A stretch of 64,000 bases of DNA, from the NCBI RefSeq assembly GCF_965196975.1, contig NZ_OZ239981.1:3906001-3970000 (forward strand). Direction: 5' to 3'. The notes beneath the pieces are model-generated. The model saw only the letters and a list, made by a program, of their open reading frames with translations. It was not told the origin of the DNA and searched no databases. Positions 62,496-64,000 of the stretch are shown here, one piece after another (positions within the stretch are counted from its first letter, which is position 1; every line of letters begins with the position of its first letter). The DNA is from Endozoicomonas sp965196975. GTDB taxonomy: Bacteria; Pseudomonadota; Gammaproteobacteria; Pseudomonadales; Endozoicomonadaceae. The translations under genes and the position numbers were made by a program.

Positions 62496-63005
62496 TTACT
62501 CTGCATGAATTAGAAGGGTCGCTGGCTGCTTTGAACCCTGAAAACCCACCTCAGGCTGTGCGATCAGTTTTCGAGTACTGTTGCGACAGTCTTTTTCAAC
62601 ACCAAATGCCGCTGATGGCTGTTCAGTAATCCAGATTTCACGTTCAGGCTCGGTTACTTTCAGATCAATGCCCCGGATGCCATTGGCAGCAAGGCTGAAC
62701 TGGGAGAGGCCACGACCTGAGATGCAAAGGGAAACCGGGCGGTCAAAGCTCAGAGTATTCGTTGGGATAATGATCGGATTACCTTCTTCATCGGTTGCGT
62801 TTTCATCCACAATGGCAACCAGTGACTCTAAAGAAGGATATACAATCAGTGTGATAGAAAATGAGCCTGAAGAGGTTTTTCCCAGCTTTCCTTGGGTGCC
62901 TGCCTCAGTTTCTGTCACCATAGTGACGGCAAAGGTAACAGAAAATAAAAGAGCCCCAATTCTCTGAAGGACTGTTTCCTGCTTAAATAATGGAATCCGT
63001 TCCAC
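62496..63005 (-). CDS. second pilin-like subunit candidate
   Basis: A 169-residue exported protein with signal peptide (IGALLFSVTFAVTMVTETEA) and one pilin-like domain: GKTSSGSFSITLIVYPSLESLV parallels EGSFDINLDIKGQIIIKGLES of the pilin at 45671; SLCISGRGLSQFSLAANG and a late Cys (EKDCRNSTR) match the conserved cysteine pair. It is just upstream of the chaperone gene. It could be a minor or anchor subunit, or an initiator. No glycine-rich donor-strand groove could be judged by eye. Confidence 0.62.
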   Translation of the reverse strand: MERIPLFKQETVLQRIGALLFSVTFAVTMVTETEAGTQGKLGKTSSGSFSITLIVYPSLESLVAIVDENATDEEGNPIIIPTNTLSFDRPVSLCISGRGLSQFSLAANGIRGIDLKVTEPEREIWITEQPSAAFGVEKDCRNSTRKLIAQPEVGFQGSKQPATLLIHAE

Positions 63006-63249
63006 GCTTTTGCTACCTTGCTAAATCGTTATTAGTTCAGTATCGGTAGCAGCCACCAGCTCTTAATGTTAAATACTGGCAGACTTGATTATATTGGGGG
63101 ACTGATTTTTCAAACCTTAAGAAATACTTTCTGAATAACTCCCCTATTTCTGGTGTTCCAAAGCCATGCTCCCCCTTTCCCTTCTGATTCTGGGTCATAC
63201 TTGGACGAAAGCGGAGCATCTAAGCTGGGGAGTTATTAAAGAATAATAT
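63006..63249. other. gap between pilin-like gene and ntrC
   Basis: About 240 bp with no supported gene. An 11-bp inverted repeat AATAACTCCCC (63134-63144) / GGGGAGTTATT (63227-63237) spans most of it and encloses a short frame that I do not call. The second arm lies 13 bp after the ntrC stop. Confidence 0.4.
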
Positions 63250-64000
63250 CTAAACGGTCAGCTCTTCCTCCTCTGAAGACTCTGAAGGTTCAAGGTTCAG
63301 CTCCTTGATCTTACGGGTAAGCGTATTCCGCCCCCAACCCAGTAGCTCAGCAGCATCCTTTTTGCGTCCACCGGTATAGGCCAGGGCTGACTCGATAACG
63401 ATGGTTTCAAAAGCAGGCACTGCCTGATCAAGGATACCCACATGGCCTGCGGCCAGCTCACGATCACACCATTGGCGAAAAAGCTGCTCCCAACTTCCGA
63501 AGCCCGTAATTGCTCCCTGGTCATTATCTCCTTTATTCATCAGCTCTGGAGGCAGGTCAGAAAGCAGCACTTCCCGGCCTGAAGCCATTACCGTTAACCA
63601 CCGGCAGGTATTTTCCAGTTGCCGGACATTACCAGGCCAATCCAGAGAGCTGATATAATTGGCAGCTTCCGTGTGAAGAATCTTGGGCTCCACGTCCAAC
63701 TCTTTCCCCGCCTTATCAAGGAAGAAACGCGCCAGCCTTGGAATATCTTCACGCCGATCCTTAAGCCTTGGCAGATGTACCCGGATAACGTTCAGTCGGT
63801 GAAAAAGGTCTTCACGGAACTTGCCTTCTTCAACCAGTTTTTCAAGATTCTGGTGAGTTGCTGCAATAATCCGAACATCGGCCTTTACCGGTGTGTGTCC
63901 ACCGACCCGATAAAATTCACCATCGGCAAGTACCCGTAACAATCGGGTCTGAGTATCTGCGGGCATATCTCCAATCTCATCCAGAAACAGCGTACCGCCT
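63250..64000 (-). CDS. ntrC: nitrogen regulation response regulator NtrC, C-terminal part (cut by window edge)
   Basis: The frame runs off the right edge; about 250 residues are visible. They cover the second half of the sigma-54 AAA+ domain (GTLFLDEIGDMP Walker B at the edge, RIIAATHQNLEKLV, FREDLFHRLNVIRVHLP, DWPGNVRQLENTCRWL) and the C-terminal Fis-type HTH (AAELLGWGRNTLTRKIKEL). The linker and GWGRNTLTRKI tail match NtrC (GlnG), which activates nitrogen-limitation promoters after phosphorylation by NtrB. The receiver domain must lie beyond 64000. Confidence 0.9.
   Translation of the reverse strand, partial: GGTLFLDEIGDMPADTQTRLLRVLADGEFYRVGGHTPVKADVRIIAATHQNLEKLVEEGKFREDLFHRLNVIRVHLPRLKDRREDIPRLARFFLDKAGKELDVEPKILHTEAANYISSLDWPGNVRQLENTCRWLTVMASGREVLLSDLPPELMNKGDNDQGAITGFGSWEQLFRQWCDRELAAGHVGILDQAVPAFETIVIESALAYTGGRKKDAAELLGWGRNTLTRKIKELNLEPSESSEEEELTV

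Noticed and set aside
63037..63219. 60-codon minus-strand frame before ntrC
   Set aside because: It lies between inverted repeat arms with no clear ribosome site; too short to support.

Overview
The window looks like a piece of the chromosome of a host-associated gammaproteobacterium. Housekeeping genes in typical gammaproteobacterial order (lptM-lysA-dapF-DUF484-xerC with divergent cyaY; LOG-yqiA-parE; envC-ctpA; gpmI / yibN-like rhodanese / secB; rnz; ntrC at the right edge) alternate with AT-richer accessory blocks full of insertion sequences and of lineage-specific, disordered or membrane proteins. This mixture resembles Endozoicomonas and relatives. That is an inference from gene content, because no rRNA or other taxonomic marker is present.

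Layout. 1-2.7 kb: end of an ISKra4-type element cutting the 5' end of a trypsin-like protease gene. 2.9-9.2 kb: SLC13 transporter, a 262-bp MITE-like element, and the xerC/DUF484/dapF/lysA/lptM operon with cyaY divergent. 9.3-22.4 kb: accessory block with two further full ISKra4 copies, a secreted-protein gene split by one of them, DUF29, a porin, tenA, an interrupted effector-like gene, an IS481-like remnant, and a 5'-truncated gene holding 58 VEPAA pentapeptide repeats. 22.5-32.4 kb: parE, yqiA, LOG, focA, a small outer-membrane protein, ctpA, envC and an EF-G-like GTPase. 32.5-40.7 kb: accessory proteins, including one with nuclear-localisation-like motifs and a run of ten G, an IS66-type element, rnz, a lipase and fklB. 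40.8-44.4 kb: gpmI, rhodanese, secB, trmL. 45.7-63.0 kb: a chaperone-usher pilus locus. 63.2 kb to the end: ntrC.

The pilus locus is the most unusual part. One small pilin-like protein and one usher are followed, on the same strand, by seven paralogous secreted proteins of about 320-345 residues. Each has a variable N-terminal domain and a conserved C-terminal pilin-like domain with an I-S-x-L-x-D motif and a conserved cysteine pair. This is the two-domain plan of tip adhesins, so I infer a repertoire of alternative adhesins served by one usher. The periplasmic chaperone and a second pilin-like gene lie at the far end on the other strand. One adhesin gene is split by an ISKra4 copy, one carries a single-base frameshift, and two inverted copies of a second IS flank the frameshifted gene.

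Mobile DNA has clearly shaped the window. Perfect target-site duplications can be read for five of the IS copies, and two IS-split genes can be rejoined exactly in frame by removing the element and one duplication copy. Two otherwise unrelated proteins carry an EPA[RS]KKxK[VL]-type motif like eukaryotic nuclear localisation signals, which makes them candidates for host-directed proteins.
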